Of a DNA stretch of 64,000 bases, positions 50,201-63,181 are shown piece after piece (the first letter of the stretch is position 1; each line of letters opens with the position of its first letter). A program made the translations under genes and the position numbers. The stretch lies in NCBI RefSeq assembly GCF_000003815.2, contig NC_049980.1:19469117-19533116 (forward strand), written 5' to 3'. The notes under the pieces are model-generated. The model saw only the letters and a list, made by a program, of their open reading frames with translations. It ran no database searches and was not told the DNA's origin. This DNA is from Branchiostoma floridae (lineage: Eukaryota; Chordata; Leptocardii; Amphioxiformes; Branchiostomatidae).

Positions 50201-53200
50201 TTTGCCTAAAAACCCCTCAATGCAAAAAAGGCTATCCTATTCAGGGTACTGGTCTATCCAATGCTGACCAACAAGGCTGAGGAATGCATAAAGCATTCAA
50301 ATAATCATCTAACATGCAACAAAATACTTCACAAAGTACATGATATTCATTTCTACTTGAAGCAAATAAACACAAAATATAATGAAATGCACAAAAATGT
50401 GGTATGGCTTTTTTAAACATGCAAAGAGCTCTTTAAAAAAAAGAACAACTTGTAAAATGACTTCTGAACCCATAGACAACAAAGCCACATTATTTAAAAA
50501 ACCTGGGCTTTCCTTGCCACTAACGTACCTGCATTGACCAGCTTAGCGGCAAGTTTTCCTGGAGTTAAAAACAAGAATCACAGCAATGTTCAATCATTAA
50601 ATCACAGCGCTTATTTCATTTGGGTCTGATTTGGATTTCACTTATTTGTGATCATGCATAAAGATTCATCCATCTTACAATCACCCACAGCATTCACTAG
50701 CTACATTGTGTGATGGACCTAGATGTTTTTTAAGTCCCTGAACTGGAAACTTTAATGTTCAAATGTTGCACTGAAGACTTTTACGAACAAGACTGTTTCT
50801 GCAAAAGGATAGACATATAACAAATAAGAAAGAATGAAGAAATAGGAATTAGTAAATGATGTGCACAAAAAATGAAAAGAAATCTAAGAAAAATTAATGT
50901 ACTACTTAGTTGTTTGTATTCAAAACTGCCTTGCTGGAGTTCGACCCCTAACAATGGGCACAGATCTTTTTTGCAGGATTTGGTTTAAAATAAGTTTCAA
51001 ACAAATTCAGAAATTTGCTACCCCTAGAACACCTTTTTCTCTGGGAAGGTTAGGTTCCTAATAAGACTTCAAACTTGGTCAGTATGACGATGATTAGAAC
51101 AGAACCTTAAAGATGTGTTACAACTCTTGTTATGAAGCATAAAATGTGATAAGCAATATAAAGCTTTCCTACAGTGTGACTTCAGATACCATTGCCTTCA
51201 CCTAGCATTAAAATAGCCCTTTCATACAACCTTGTTCCCTGTCTTTTTTGCTTTTGCCTACTGCTATTTTTTTAAAGTTCATGACATGACTACACGCTTG
51301 TGCCTCATGCAGGCAGAAAATACGTATCAACCTCTAAGACTTACAGAAACGCTGACTTTAGAAATCAAAGAAGACATAGAATAGGCATGACCATACTACA
51401 TGTAGCACCTAAATTAGTCAAAGAAATATCATACTTGCACTACTAATACTCCAATGTTAAGAATTGGATTGCAATGAACATTAAACCTCATTAGATAGGG
51501 TGATAGTGAGCAGAATAGAAACAGCAACAAAACAAGAAACTACACAAAGTCAATGAGAGCATGTAGCTCTCAATTACAATAGCTGATAGAACTTACATAC
51601 ACTTGTACATGTACAAATGTACCAGTGTTTTTTGGGTTTAACACACAGCTATGCCATACCATTGCCCTGGTACCTTTCATGTATATGATTGGCTGCTGGA
51701 AGAGATGCAGTGCACTATGGGTAGCGCAGGAGATGAACAACATCATAACAATGATGTTACCACCTGCATTACCCATAGTGCCCCACATGCCCCAGCAGCA
51801 AAAAGGTCTTGGAGTCAACTACACCTGATTTTCATGTACAAGTAAAAAAATATATTGTGACTGTAGTTTCCATTGGGCATTTTTGACATGCAGGAAAAGG
51901 GAAGCCAGCAGTCTGTAAACAGACCAACCAAGAGTATATTTCCTTCTACCGGAAGTGCAAATCTAACACCTGAAACAGTAGTCTTGTTACTTTCCAAACT
52001 TCTGCTCTTCCTTCATATTACAGAAATGTTGCATTTAGAATTTTTCTTATGTTATAATTTACAGCCAGTCAAACAAAATGAAATAAACCTGCTCCAAAGA
52101 AACACATATCAGACTGATGCCAAATTGTTTGTCTTACAACGTTTCCTATTGGACATCTGAAATTGTCTTCATAGTTAGAGTATAAAAGACCTGTTTCTTC
52201 CAGATCACTTCAGTGTCACTGACGAAGGATAGTGGATTCTATCCGAAACGTCTGACCGTTTCAAAACCATATCCAGTTGCTTGAGTAACTACTATTTGGC
52301 GGAGACTGATGCCTTGCCCCCGAGATGTACTAGTTGGTCCCGCCCTTACCTGTGGGAGGCCATGACTTGATGTATCCCGTGCAGTGTACCACAGCATACT
52401 GCTCCCCGTCCTTCCCCGGCGGACCCAGGCCGTTCCGCTGTCTGATGTGAGCTAGTCGGGAATGCTGGGAAGGGTCCTGGATGGCATTGCCGACCCTCAT
52501 ACGACAGATAAAGCCACGCCGAGACCCCATGCACAGACGAATGGACGCTGCACAACAACAGGTGGGGGGGGGGGGTAAACATTCAATTTACTGCCTATGC
52601 TGTCTGCTTCAAGTAGTTATATTCCTCATGTTTACTTTGGTTTTCGTGATACATGTACTAACTATTCTTGCTTGAAATTTCGATATTCACCATACTACAT
52701 GTTATAGTGCCTTCATAACTGATAAGAACAGATGAAGCACCTTCACTACAGTAGATGAAGAGCAGGCATATCAGAATAATGATTAAGTACTTTTGTACTT
52801 TTAAAAGTCTAAACTAGAGTATACTTACACTGGTGCCCTTCTTTCTTCACTGTTCCAGCTGAAAAGGAGAGAGGTTTTCACTTCAGTAAATCATGATATT
52901 TACATGCCATAAATAATGTTCCTTTCTCCTGAACTACAGTTTGTATGGAGGAAGTCAACTGAACTACTAGCATTCGGTCCATGTACAATGTGTGCATGTG
53001 TACACCTACACTGAGAAATATGTAGTGGTCACATGGCATCCCAAAGAAAAGGCTATTTTATCCTCTACAAAAATTTCAGTGCATTAAATAATGTACTCTA
53101 CATGTATATGGATGCACAGCACACAGTCTTACTGCTTACAATGTATTTTTCAAAAGGCATCTCTCTCTATTTTCCGAGAATAGTTTGCTCTACATTGAGT

Positions 53201-56200
53201 TATGCCTCCACTGTTGCTAATCAATGTAGCAATGGTACAGAGAGTGCTCCTTTTCAAAGGCCTTTCTCCCTGCTTTCTGAGAACAGTTTGACCTACATGA
53301 CCTATGCCTCTGATGCAGCAAACGTACATAAGGAAAGGTCAGATTTCTATCGGATGAACATTGCTTCTTTTTCAATGGCCCTTCCCTCTGTTTTCTGAGA
53401 ATAATTTGATCTACATGACCCACATGTATGCCTCCACAATTGCTAATTACTGTAGCAACCGTACATCCCCAAAGGTCATACTTGTACTGGGCAGAGTGTG
53501 CTTCTTTTTCAAAGGATTAACTCTTGATTTCTGAGAACAGTTTTATCTACCTGACCTATGCCTGCACTATTGCTAATTACTGTTGCAATCATTAGAGTAC
53601 ATCATCAGGAAAGGACACAGTTAGCATACAGTGCACAGGAATGCCTTACTTTTGAGGTCCAAAATACGCCCCTGATTGGGGTTCTCTGCCGTGCTGAGCT
53701 GCTCACGAACCTTCTCCACATCATCGGGGTGGACAAGGTCGTACAAGGTCGAGCCAAACCAGTCCGACTGAAAATGTCACAAAGAGGATAATTCATTTAT
53801 CCACCAAAATTAGATATTCCAGACACATTGACTGGATTTTTACTCTTAAACTAGGGTAAAAGTAATGAAATACATGATGCTGCAAACAGTGAAAAGAACA
53901 CATCTGTAAGATAGAATTTCATTAAGTTTACTTCATTTCCAATTGATTGTTTGTTTGAACAAGGGAACTCTTTGACGTACAGACCTAACTTTCCAGTACA
54001 CGTACTTGTACGGTAAGTTGAACCTGTACATGTATATTGATCGGATTCTAAGGTTGATATCAGAAACATATACTGACCTGTGATTGGTTGAGGACTGGTA
54101 CCACGGAGTCTGATACATAGATGATTCTACCAGTCTCACATGCTGACACAAACAGGAAACCATCAGCTGCCTACAAAACATACAGAAATCACTTACAATA
54201 CATAGAAACATTTCTTTGCTGACTTCTGCTGTCACCAACATAGATTGGAATGTGCCCTCATACTAAGCTATAGCAATGAGAAGAAAAACTAATTACTTAG
54301 TAAACATATCATAGACATAGAAATAGAGACAACATGGTGTTGCTGTAGCTTTTGAATATAGTCTAGTAAACAAACCCAACCATTCCTCTACCAGTTACTC
54401 CTTCCCACACAATTTGATGTGTAGATATAGTGGTGCCAATTGTCTGTTTCTATACATGTAGGCCTTGGGCCACACAGTTATACAAGCACTACAGCAGCAC
54501 TGGTGGACCTGAGTACTGTGTAAAGAAGGAAGTATGTACAATTTCTCACCAGCTCTTTGGTAAAACCAGGCTGTGCTGGCTTTGACTACATGACCTCCTG
54601 AATGTAAACAAGTACTCTACCCAACAGACTATTGCACCTGGCCTTACCTCCAGTATAAGGTGTTTGAGCTCCTGGTCAGTGAGGAAGGAGGGTTTGTAGG
54701 TTCCCTCTGTACTGGTGTTACCTGTTCCTGGCAGAAACACAAAACATAAAAAGTCACTGTTTTCAAGTACTTTCCATGCTATACATCAAAACATAACAAA
54801 GCACATCCTTTAATCTATCATTCAATTTTAAAAATGAAAATCAAGAGTGAATATGCCAAACACCATGCTCACCTCTGAGGGACTTCATGTGCGATACAGC
54901 CATACGCAGGATGGTCAGTTTGTCAGGTTTCCGTGCCAAGGCGCTGCACGTGGGCACCATGTCCGACAGCTCAGCAATGTAAGCTGTCATCTTGTTACGC
55001 CTGCGTCGCTCAATCTCGCTATGGTTTTCTCTGAAAGAGAAAAGAAACAGCTTCTTCCACTACAAAGTAAGAGACAAAGATTATCCTGTCTTCAGATTCA
55101 GCTAGAAGTGATATTCAACAAACACCAAAGCATCTGATTCACGAAAATGTTCATGTTGGGATCCCAGTCAGTCGACGTACAATATGTCTACAACAAACTA
55201 AGATAGATCAAACAAAGTTCAGCTATATTCTTGTGACAGAAAAGTTTGCAGATCCTTGTGGATGGTTACTTCTGTCATTAACAAATTATATGAATAAATG
55301 TGACCATATAAATGTGTCCAATGTATGGACTTATGGGATGTGATAGAATGATCTCTTCAGGGTAAGTGATGACCACAGCATAGGGCAGTATACTGGTGCA
55401 CTACTGAAAACAATCCCACTGGTTAGATTTACATTCAAGAAAAAATAAAACTTTGGCAAAGACTACACATACGTGTAGCTACTTGCAACGTGTTTGGCCA
55501 CAGTCATGACAAATCAAGGATCTGGAAAAGGTCCTTAATCCGCTCGACTGGTAAGCTTGAATGATTGTAATTAGAAAACAATATTAACACTGCTCACTAA
55601 TCTTACAGCACCATCTGCTTATGCAATCAACGTTAACATCAGTGCTTGGTGACAGTGACATTTTCAACACGTTGTGCATCTGCTGTAATCAAAATGACAC
55701 CTCTGTGGAAGGGACATTTACCATACATACATGAGTAACAAGTTGCATACTTGTCAAGTTCAATATCACCTTATGCTTTGCAGGATATCATAAAATCCAA
55801 CATTAATCATGACAAGAGATATTCCTGGAGAGCAGATGAAAGTTTTGAGGACAAGTGTCAATCAAACTGTGAAAGATGGAAGGTAAGTACAGTGCAGAGA
55901 GCCTAGGACTTTGAGATACAGAAGGAAAGATGGCTAAGGGACAGATCTACGGCTTAGAGCTGAAGCAAGATTTACAGTGCTCTACATCTAAGATATCATG
56001 TTAAGTTTAGACTGAATTAAGCAGCATTTTGGCAAGCAAAATAAATGAGATCACACAACAGAGTGAACAAAAGCAAAAAGAAAAAGAAAAGAAAGAGAAC
56101 TGAGAAAGGGGCTGCTGAATGGTGCCCAAAGGTCTGACCCACCTTGCAAACCTTTCCTTATCGTTCTCGTCTTTCTCACAACCATCGCGCCTGACAAAGG

Positions 56201-59200
56201 AGCAACAATCAAGAATCAGCCTGAACCCAGACCATGGCCTGCTGTTTGTCTTTTTGTGGTGAAGTAGTGAGGCAGTTTCTCTAATGCTGTTTTTTTAATC
56301 AGAGAAACTTAGTCTCCAACAAAGCATAAGCCAAAGCAAGAACATTTTTGAATGTGGCTCTTGAACCTTTCAAATAGTGAATAACTTATACTATGGTGCA
56401 AGATACAGTGACCAATCATCAATGCTACTGAGCAGGAATGACTGATATGTTTGAAAGAAAGGTTAGTCAAAAGGCAATAACTGTTGCTGTTTAGGATACT
56501 ATTGAATCAGATACATTTTATGTCATTGGTCAGGCTACATTGGTCACAGTATGTTGTAGCATAGCAAAAAAAGTAAGTAATGGATAAATAACTAGTATTA
56601 CTATTAGTAAGAAAAAAAGATAATTTTCAACCATTTAAGTTCACATTACTTGAGAGCAAATTTCTGTGAATCGAGGGAGGTTTCAATTTACTTTTTTCTT
56701 ACCAGGAATACAAGTTTTCAATACTGTAACAGAATAGGATGCGCTTTTTGTTGAGTTGTTGGATATCAGTATATACAGACAGCATTACATTTTGATGATT
56801 CAACAAGCAGAGAAGCGTATGTGACATTAGTGAACCAAATGTTCAAAGCATCCTTTGTGTTAAATTCAGAGTCACCAACTGTTTCATCGTAGTTGTAAAA
56901 TTTCTTAACAGCCAAATAAGAAGAGTTTGTGTAAATGGAACTGTGTGACATTTTTTTTCTAGGCCTTCTTTTGACCTAAAATTTCAGGCATAGTCTACCT
57001 GATTAAGTACCCTTTCTGCTAGACAATTTTCTTAAATGACAGACATCAAAGTATATTGAGATCACAAACTGAAACATCACACACCAGTTTTTTCTCTTGA
57101 TGTTGATTTCAGGAAAAACTGCGAGGAAACTAATAGTTTGAAAGATGATATATAGAGAAACCTTGCAACATACAAATATTCTGTCTATACCAGAAATTTA
57201 GACCAGATAGTGGAGATTGATCAATTGCAACCACACACAATGTTGATCACAATGTTGTATGTATGTCTGTATGTATGGAGGCTAACTAATACCTAACACC
57301 AAGAAGTGAGACATCATCACACCAGCAAGCAAGCCACATAGCAGAGGTAAAGATGGGGCAAGCGATATGATTAGATGTAGTAAAGCAATGAGACACCATA
57401 ATTCTATCACAGTAGTGCTATCAAAACTGGAAAGTAGACAATGCAGAGGTTGATGCAAGATTAGACTTATGAAATTATGTGTACCAGCTAACTGATTGTC
57501 TTCATAAGAAATTTTGTACAGCAGCCAAGGGTAATTCCTGTTCTTTACATGATATGTTGAAGAACTAAATTCTCTTCAATCAAATATAGTCAAATAACGG
57601 ATCACGAATTTGCCTTTAATTGCAATGACGACCTTGAGTAGCCTGCTATTCTTTTTGTTATTTCATCTCTCATGCATATAAGGATTTGAAACATTCATTC
57701 AGAGGTTAACTTTAACTGCTCAAAATTTCACCTTGGCCTAAACATTACTACATGCAATGCTCTATGTGTATCTTGTGAATTCTCCAATGGTGATTTGAAC
57801 CCATGACATAGAACTCTGCTAAGTTTGATCCTGCTTGCCTGCCCCCCATTTCCACTCTTATAAGCATTGCTACTAACCAGCTGTCAGCCAATCAAAGAGG
57901 ATGCCTTTGTGTTGTCCAGAGGGAAAGCTTGTTCTAATTAAGGCAAGCTCATTAATATCCATGACCAATTTGATAGTCTATGAACATACACAATGTTACA
58001 CCAGGGCAGGCTCATCTATACTATAGGCATGACAGGTAAATAGTAAATCAGGCAGGCCAGAAGAGCAGAGGTGAATCAGAGGAGTTTCTACGATGTGGAT
58101 TCATCTCTGCATAGGACAATGGTCTTATGTGAATATGAAGAGAAAGAATTGTGCAAAAGAGCATAACAAGGAAGAGCCACATCACAGTTACCACTTTTCT
58201 TTTGCAAGGTCAAGGAAGAAAGTTCAGAGAGGAACAGATATAAGAAATCACGGTTGCGTAATGAACATGTTCACTTTTGCTCAGCTCAAGCAGTGCAAAA
58301 GTACATATAAAAGCACACACCGAGAAGCCACTTTGTACACTTGATGGTTGCTCTACTGTCTGATCAGGTGAGGTTCTGAAGAGAAAAACGAGTACTGAAG
58401 CTTGACGACTTTGTGCTTTACCAAAGAGGTGACCTTCAACCTTTGACCTCACCTGGCATACTTGGTGCCCTGTGAGTGTGACCCACCCTGGCTGTAATCA
58501 TCGTCATCAAACTCTCCCCTGCAAAATAAGAAATAACCTTAGGTCAAATGAAAAGGTCGCAAAGAAATGGGGTCAAAACAGAAAGAAATGATTTTCAAAA
58601 TGTTAAATTTCGTTACTTGAAGTTAGTACTTGCCCTTGGCACTTAGCTACTAGTGTTTCCATAAATATGTAGATAAGACTAGTCTGTTAGAATTGTTGCT
58701 TTTGAGAAACATGTACATTGTCCCTTGTACAACTGTTGTACAATGAGCACTGCATTCATTCAAACTAAATTCAAAAGCACACTTTATGTGGTATCCTATG
58801 GCTGCATTGAACACAGGTAGGCTTTGTTGTAATGTAGAAAATTTTAGTAATGATAAACTTCTCCTTTGTTTACATCTGCTTCAGCTCTCATAATAGTAGA
58901 TGACTAGTTTACCTTACAATAAACTGTAGATAGAAACATTGTGATACGGTACACTGTTTTGTCACCTTTGCTGGAAATCCCTATTTTTATCCCATGACAA
59001 ATACATCCTCTTTGCCAATTGTTTCATTGTGCCCTTCTAACAGTCTTCTTTATTCCTGGGATAGGTTGCTCTCCAGTTTATTCTTCAAATAATTATATAC
59101 TTATCACAAAATACTTATTCTGCAGTAAGCGCAGTTAGATCAAGCACAAATCCCCTCCTCCGATGAAAGATTACTTATGAACCTGAATAAATTTTCCAAC

Positions 59201-61201
59201 ACGCAATGACATTGAGAGCCACATTTAAGGTGGGTTAGACAGATTGATACTTACTACTTACATGTTAGTCTATCTACTATCGAACTAAGGTAAATCTGAA
59301 AATTTTCAATTATAAAGTTTTCATTCCTATAGTACCAGAATCTGGTGTAACAACTCCCAAGACTTGTTAAAAAAATGTGTGTTGGCTTGTGCTACAATGC
59401 TCTGATTGATCACAAGTACATTAGAGGCAGCATGTTTTACTGTAACAGCTTATACTTTTAATTACATTGTAGGTGCTATGAACATTTTACAGTAAAACTA
59501 ATAACACTAAACCAACACTAAGAACAAGTTTTTAAGTCACAGAAATGCTGCAGCATTTGTTCCAGAGCTATAATGCATGTTGAGAATGACCTGGGTAGCT
59601 GTTGGCTAACCTCCTGCCTGCAGAACTGTGAAACAGTTACTGTCCTTGAGCGAAACAGACAATGGAGAATAATGGCTGTGGATGTGTGAGGAGGATATAC
59701 ATGTGCTGGGTGGCGTGTGGGGTGAAAAGGTTCAATCATAGATCAAACTTCTATTACCTGTGTAGACATTTCACAGCTTGGGAAGCTATATCATCGGATT
59801 TAACGACTTTTGAAAACTTTCTTCAGTGACCATTATGTGAAAAACCGCCAATTCTACACTTCCTTGTGACCCCTGGTATAAGAGAGGGCACAGCATATAG
59901 GCCTGTATATCCATCATACCTTACAGGACGTGGCTTTGCATAAAACTGGCTACTTAGGTGCAGCAGGATCCACAATAAGGGGTCCCCAATGGTCAATACA
60001 TTCATAAACAGAATTATTTCCCTCCCATTCCTGTTGGGCTTATACCAATGAAGTCATACCCTGTAATGTATTGTAACATCAGATAAACTGATGGATTTCT
60101 TTACTGTTTTCAAAAGGGATTACAAGGCTCTATTTGCTCAAGGTAAGAAATACACTATGGCCACACCAGTTTTATTTGTTGCTTCTCAGATTTTTTCAGA
60201 AAAAATTGGATAGGTCAGTCGGAAAAAAAAATTAAATAAAATTTTGCAAAAAGGCGGGGGCAGGAGAGATTGAGGGGCTAATACTCAAGTTAACAACAGG
60301 TTTAACAAGTAATAGTTTTTAGATTTTCTACTGAAATGCTTCCCAAATTTAGGGGCTTTCTGGATTATTTACCAAAAATTTGTGGCTTTGCTGGGCCAAG
60401 CAGCTTCATATTTTGCTGTCGGCATTGTCTGGAAAAACTTGTGAATGGGACACTGAAGACTTATCGTCTGTTTCGCTACAAAGACATCGCTGTTTTCGGC
60501 AAAGTTTTCGATGCCTCACAAGTACTAATGTACATTAGCGCTGCAGGAATTTGAGGCCCATAGTTTATTTGAGATAGGAGAAGCAGTGAAATTTTGTCAA
60601 CACGAGGTGTGGCCATTTTTTTTTCAAATCAGGAAAAATAGGGTCGGGTTCCGAGAAGCAACAAATAAAATTGGTGTGGCCTATTCATGCTTATTACATG
60701 AACATGTACTTAACAATACATAGTATTCTTACTAAAATACTCACCTTTGCATACGGTATGCATCACCTAACGTCAAATGAAATAAGGCTTAGATATTGCA
60801 TCTAGCCTTTTCATGAAAGGTAGCAGTACTATTTATCATTCTATTACCACTATCCATTTGTCTAGGTGAATTGTGCAAATTCCAGTTCTCATGAGCCATG
60901 AACGACATAAGACTGATCCTTAGTCATGACTATCTTTTGTACAATGTAATGACATAGGTTTGCATCCAGCAAAACAACACAATAAATTCATACATAACAA
61001 GTTACCAGGATGCATGCCGCATGATTTTTTTTGTCTGCAGTTCGACATGGGGTATTTCATTAGTGTTTTTCTAAGAGTAGCTCACATCAATCCACTTTGA
61101 CCTATTGCCTTTTTCTCCACATACCTCACATATAAATTGGGACTGTGAGAGGCAACAAAACACACAGTATACACACACAAACAGGGACATACACACATAG
61201 T

Positions 61202-61235
<34 letters not shown>

Positions 61236-61904
61236 TGCATTTCTTTCTTGTGGACAGATGCTGGATATGTCAATTTTACATGGTCATGATTTCAACAGTC
61301 CTTTATGCTTTACAGTCAGAACATCAAATCTAAAGGTGTTGTCCATCAGAATGTCATGGAGGCCAAATCATTGCTGAGCCAGTATATATAAAATTTTGAC
61401 CACTCCACTCAGTCCACACCTTTTACTATAGCAAAGAATGTGTACTAACTTTTGTAGACTTGGCAAGGTCAAATATTGAAGTTGTTGGCAGCTATTTTCA
61501 TCTTGTGATACAATGTAAATGTATGTGGATTCAGGGTTGAAAACGTACATTTAGCCCATTTCTTGGGCACACTTTGCCATTGGTCAGAAACTAACTTACG
61601 ATTCCTTAAACATCTTGGTAAAGTGGCAGGCAGCCTTTTTCTACAAAATTCTGAGTGCAATGTGTTCTGTCCTATACCAGACATGTATTTTACCATTGTC
61701 AGCTTGTATGTGCATTCCTTCTTTTACATGTAGGATGGGAATAAAAGCGTGTGTAGCCCAGACTCAACATGTAACACTCAGCACACTTGTGGGTACCGTA
61801 CAGTACTCACTCCTTCATGCCTTGCTTCCTCTTGCGGCTCTGCTGCCCTGTGGGGTCTGGTGACACCACACTTTGTGAGGATGAGGAAGATGGGGCCTCC
61901 TCAC
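44237..61904 (-). CDS. ARNT: Aryl hydrocarbon receptor nuclear translocator (bHLH-PAS), start exon missing
   Basis: Eighteen minus-strand exons: 61811-61904, 58453-58518, 56143-56190, 54873-55030, 54648-54727, 54078-54170, 53650-53767, 52829-52858, 52350-52547, 50529-50558, 47963-48149, 47537-47643, 47161-47311, 46691-46809, 46260-46444, 45162-45284, 44698-44887, 44237-44445. Phases agree throughout; 727 codons plus stop, and the first exon needs an upstream start exon ending in one base. Order: basic nuclear-localisation segment (SRKRKQGMK), acidic patch (FDDDDYSQ), bHLH ([15 protein letters not shown] then [19 protein letters not shown]), PAS-A, linker, PAS-B ([20 protein letters not shown]), a seven-Gln run, and the conserved C-terminal activation end ([18 protein letters not shown]). 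ARNT is the shared nuclear partner of AHR, HIF-alpha and SIM proteins. The MAVSHMK and [10 protein letters not shown] blocks point to ARNT rather than BMAL. Confidence 0.93.
46782..46803. repeat. CTG/CAG triplet repeat coding poly-Gln in ARNT
   Basis: Six CTG/CAG-type triplets within exon 46691-46809 give a run of seven glutamines (one from CAA) after the PAS-B domain; a likely length-variable site. Confidence 0.85.
51712..51781. repeat. Foldback hairpin in an ARNT intron
   Basis: GCACTATGGGTA (51712-51723) pairs perfectly with TACCCATAGTGC (51770-51781), and AACATCAT (51739-51746) with ATGATGTT (51751-51758) around an AACA loop; GCAGG/CCTGC also pairs between them. A 70-nt near-complete hairpin with asymmetric internal bulges. 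It could be a small foldback element or a pre-miRNA-like structure; nothing proves either. Confidence 0.6.
52208..52301 (+). repeat. Hammerhead-like hairpin repeat, copy 3
   Basis: CTGACGA (52219-52225), stem GGATAG/CTATCC (52227-52232 with 52239-52244, loop TGGATT), GAAAC (52245-52249), GTTTC, CATATCCAG and the AGTTGCTTGAGTAACT hairpin, ending TTTGGCG. Almost identical to copy 1. It lies in an ARNT intron, antisense to the gene, about 48 bp from exon 52350-52547. Confidence 0.7.
53147..53610. repeat. Four-unit degenerate tandem repeat in an ARNT intron
   Basis: Four units begin at 53147, 53251, 53369 and 53506 with TTTTCAAAGGC-like sequence, continue as TTTCTGAGAACAGTTTGACC, CTACATGACCTATGCCTC and (in units 1, 3 and 4) TTGCTAATTACTGTAGCAA-like sequence. 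Spacing is 104, 118 and 137 bp. The last unit ends about 40 bp before the PAS exon at 53650. ORFs here are by-products. Confidence 0.75.
60159..60681. mobile_element. TIR element with GGCCACA termini (523 bp)
   Basis: Left end GGCCACACCAGTTTTATTTG then TTGCTTCTC; right end is its inverse with one mismatch (GAGAAGCAA then CAAATAAAATTGGTGTGGCC). TIR of at least 29 bp, flanked by TAT on both sides (60156-60158, 60682-60684). No transposase frame. It lies in the first in-window ARNT intron. The first seven bases equal those of the Harbinger-like MITE at 41755, but the rest of the TIR differs. Confidence 0.75.
61204..61232. repeat. (CA)n microsatellite
   Basis: Pure CA run in the ARNT intron before exon 61811-61904, preceded by looser ACAC-rich sequence. 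Confidence 0.95.
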
Positions 61905-63181
61905 CTGAAAAAATACATCAAATAGTGGCATGTTACATTTTTGTCGAATCTCTAGCAGGTCCCAAATTGTGCCCCTAGGAAAGACACAATTTGAAAAGGA
62001 GTACCTAGCGTTGTTCACGGTCATTCCCTTGAGTGGGATGTAAAGCAGAAGTCCTATATTAAGGGAACCACACTTTGAGCATATTTAACAGTGCAAGTAT
62101 TTTTTCATCTGCACCTGCACAAGTTCATCCAAAAATGTATTTTGAGCTTTGTTAAAGAACCCACCACACTCTACAATATGTAGTAGGGATCCTTCCTGGT
62201 ATGTGTGGATCAAGTTCCTATCAGTCTTGTCTTATACAGCTTGTACAAAACTGGTATGTAATGCCTTACAAGTTGTGGAAATCTGGGCAAACATTACAAA
62301 GACAAAACATCCACCATACAAACGACACAAAGTCAACCCGAAAGAAAGAAAGAACTACCTTGAGAAAATGAGGTCCACAAACTGCAGGCAACTGAAGGAA
62401 TCATAACTACTTGAAAGATGTTATTTAAGTACTGGTTCAGGAGAAAACCATACTACCTTTTTGAAAATAGAAATATAATATCACAAGCCTGAGAATAGTA
62501 AAAATGCTATGGAAATACATAGCACCCAATTTAAAAAATCCAACCTTTTCTATCCAAGTGAAACAATTTCTATTGAATGCATGCATGAGAAATTTTTTAT
62601 CTACTCAACAATGGTGGGAAAATATGAGAAAAAACTAAGAACTAGTAGTAGTACTAACATGGATCTGAATGAAAAACAAAATTTCAGTACAGTATTCATT
62701 CTATGAAAGTGCTGAATGAATTGGCAAATTAGACACAAACTGGTGCACAACAGGTAAGTAACATAGATATAGGTTAATGCTAACGTTTATCATGAACCTT
62801 CCTACCATGGCTCGGAGTCTAGCAACGACTCTGATCAAATGGATTTGTTCGTATATATATCCTGTTAGAATGAATATGTCGTTCTTTCTATATTTAGTAG
62901 CTAATCTTTTGACATTTAGCTCAAAATGGAAAGTTCCAAAAGGACACCTGATTGATTAGTACTCTGGATGGAGTGACGTCAGTTGTACCCTACTTTAATG
63001 ACACTAGGCTGTGGTGAAGTGGGCTGAGGTGCATTTATTCCATACTATATATGGTCATGTGAAATACAGCTATTGGGTACAAACAGAAACACCTACGGTT
63101 TACCGTTTACCGTTACCGGCAATAAAAAGAAGAAGCACTCGCCGACGGTGCCAAATATAACTTAACCGCTGCTAAAACATG

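Noticed and set aside
53033-53398. 121-codon ORF within the ARNT intron
   Set aside because: It reads through the four-unit tandem repeat; no domain, and repeat units are in different frames.
60336-60554. 72-codon ORF inside the 523-bp TIR element as a transposase
   Set aside because: Too short and without DDE-type motifs; the element is non-autonomous.
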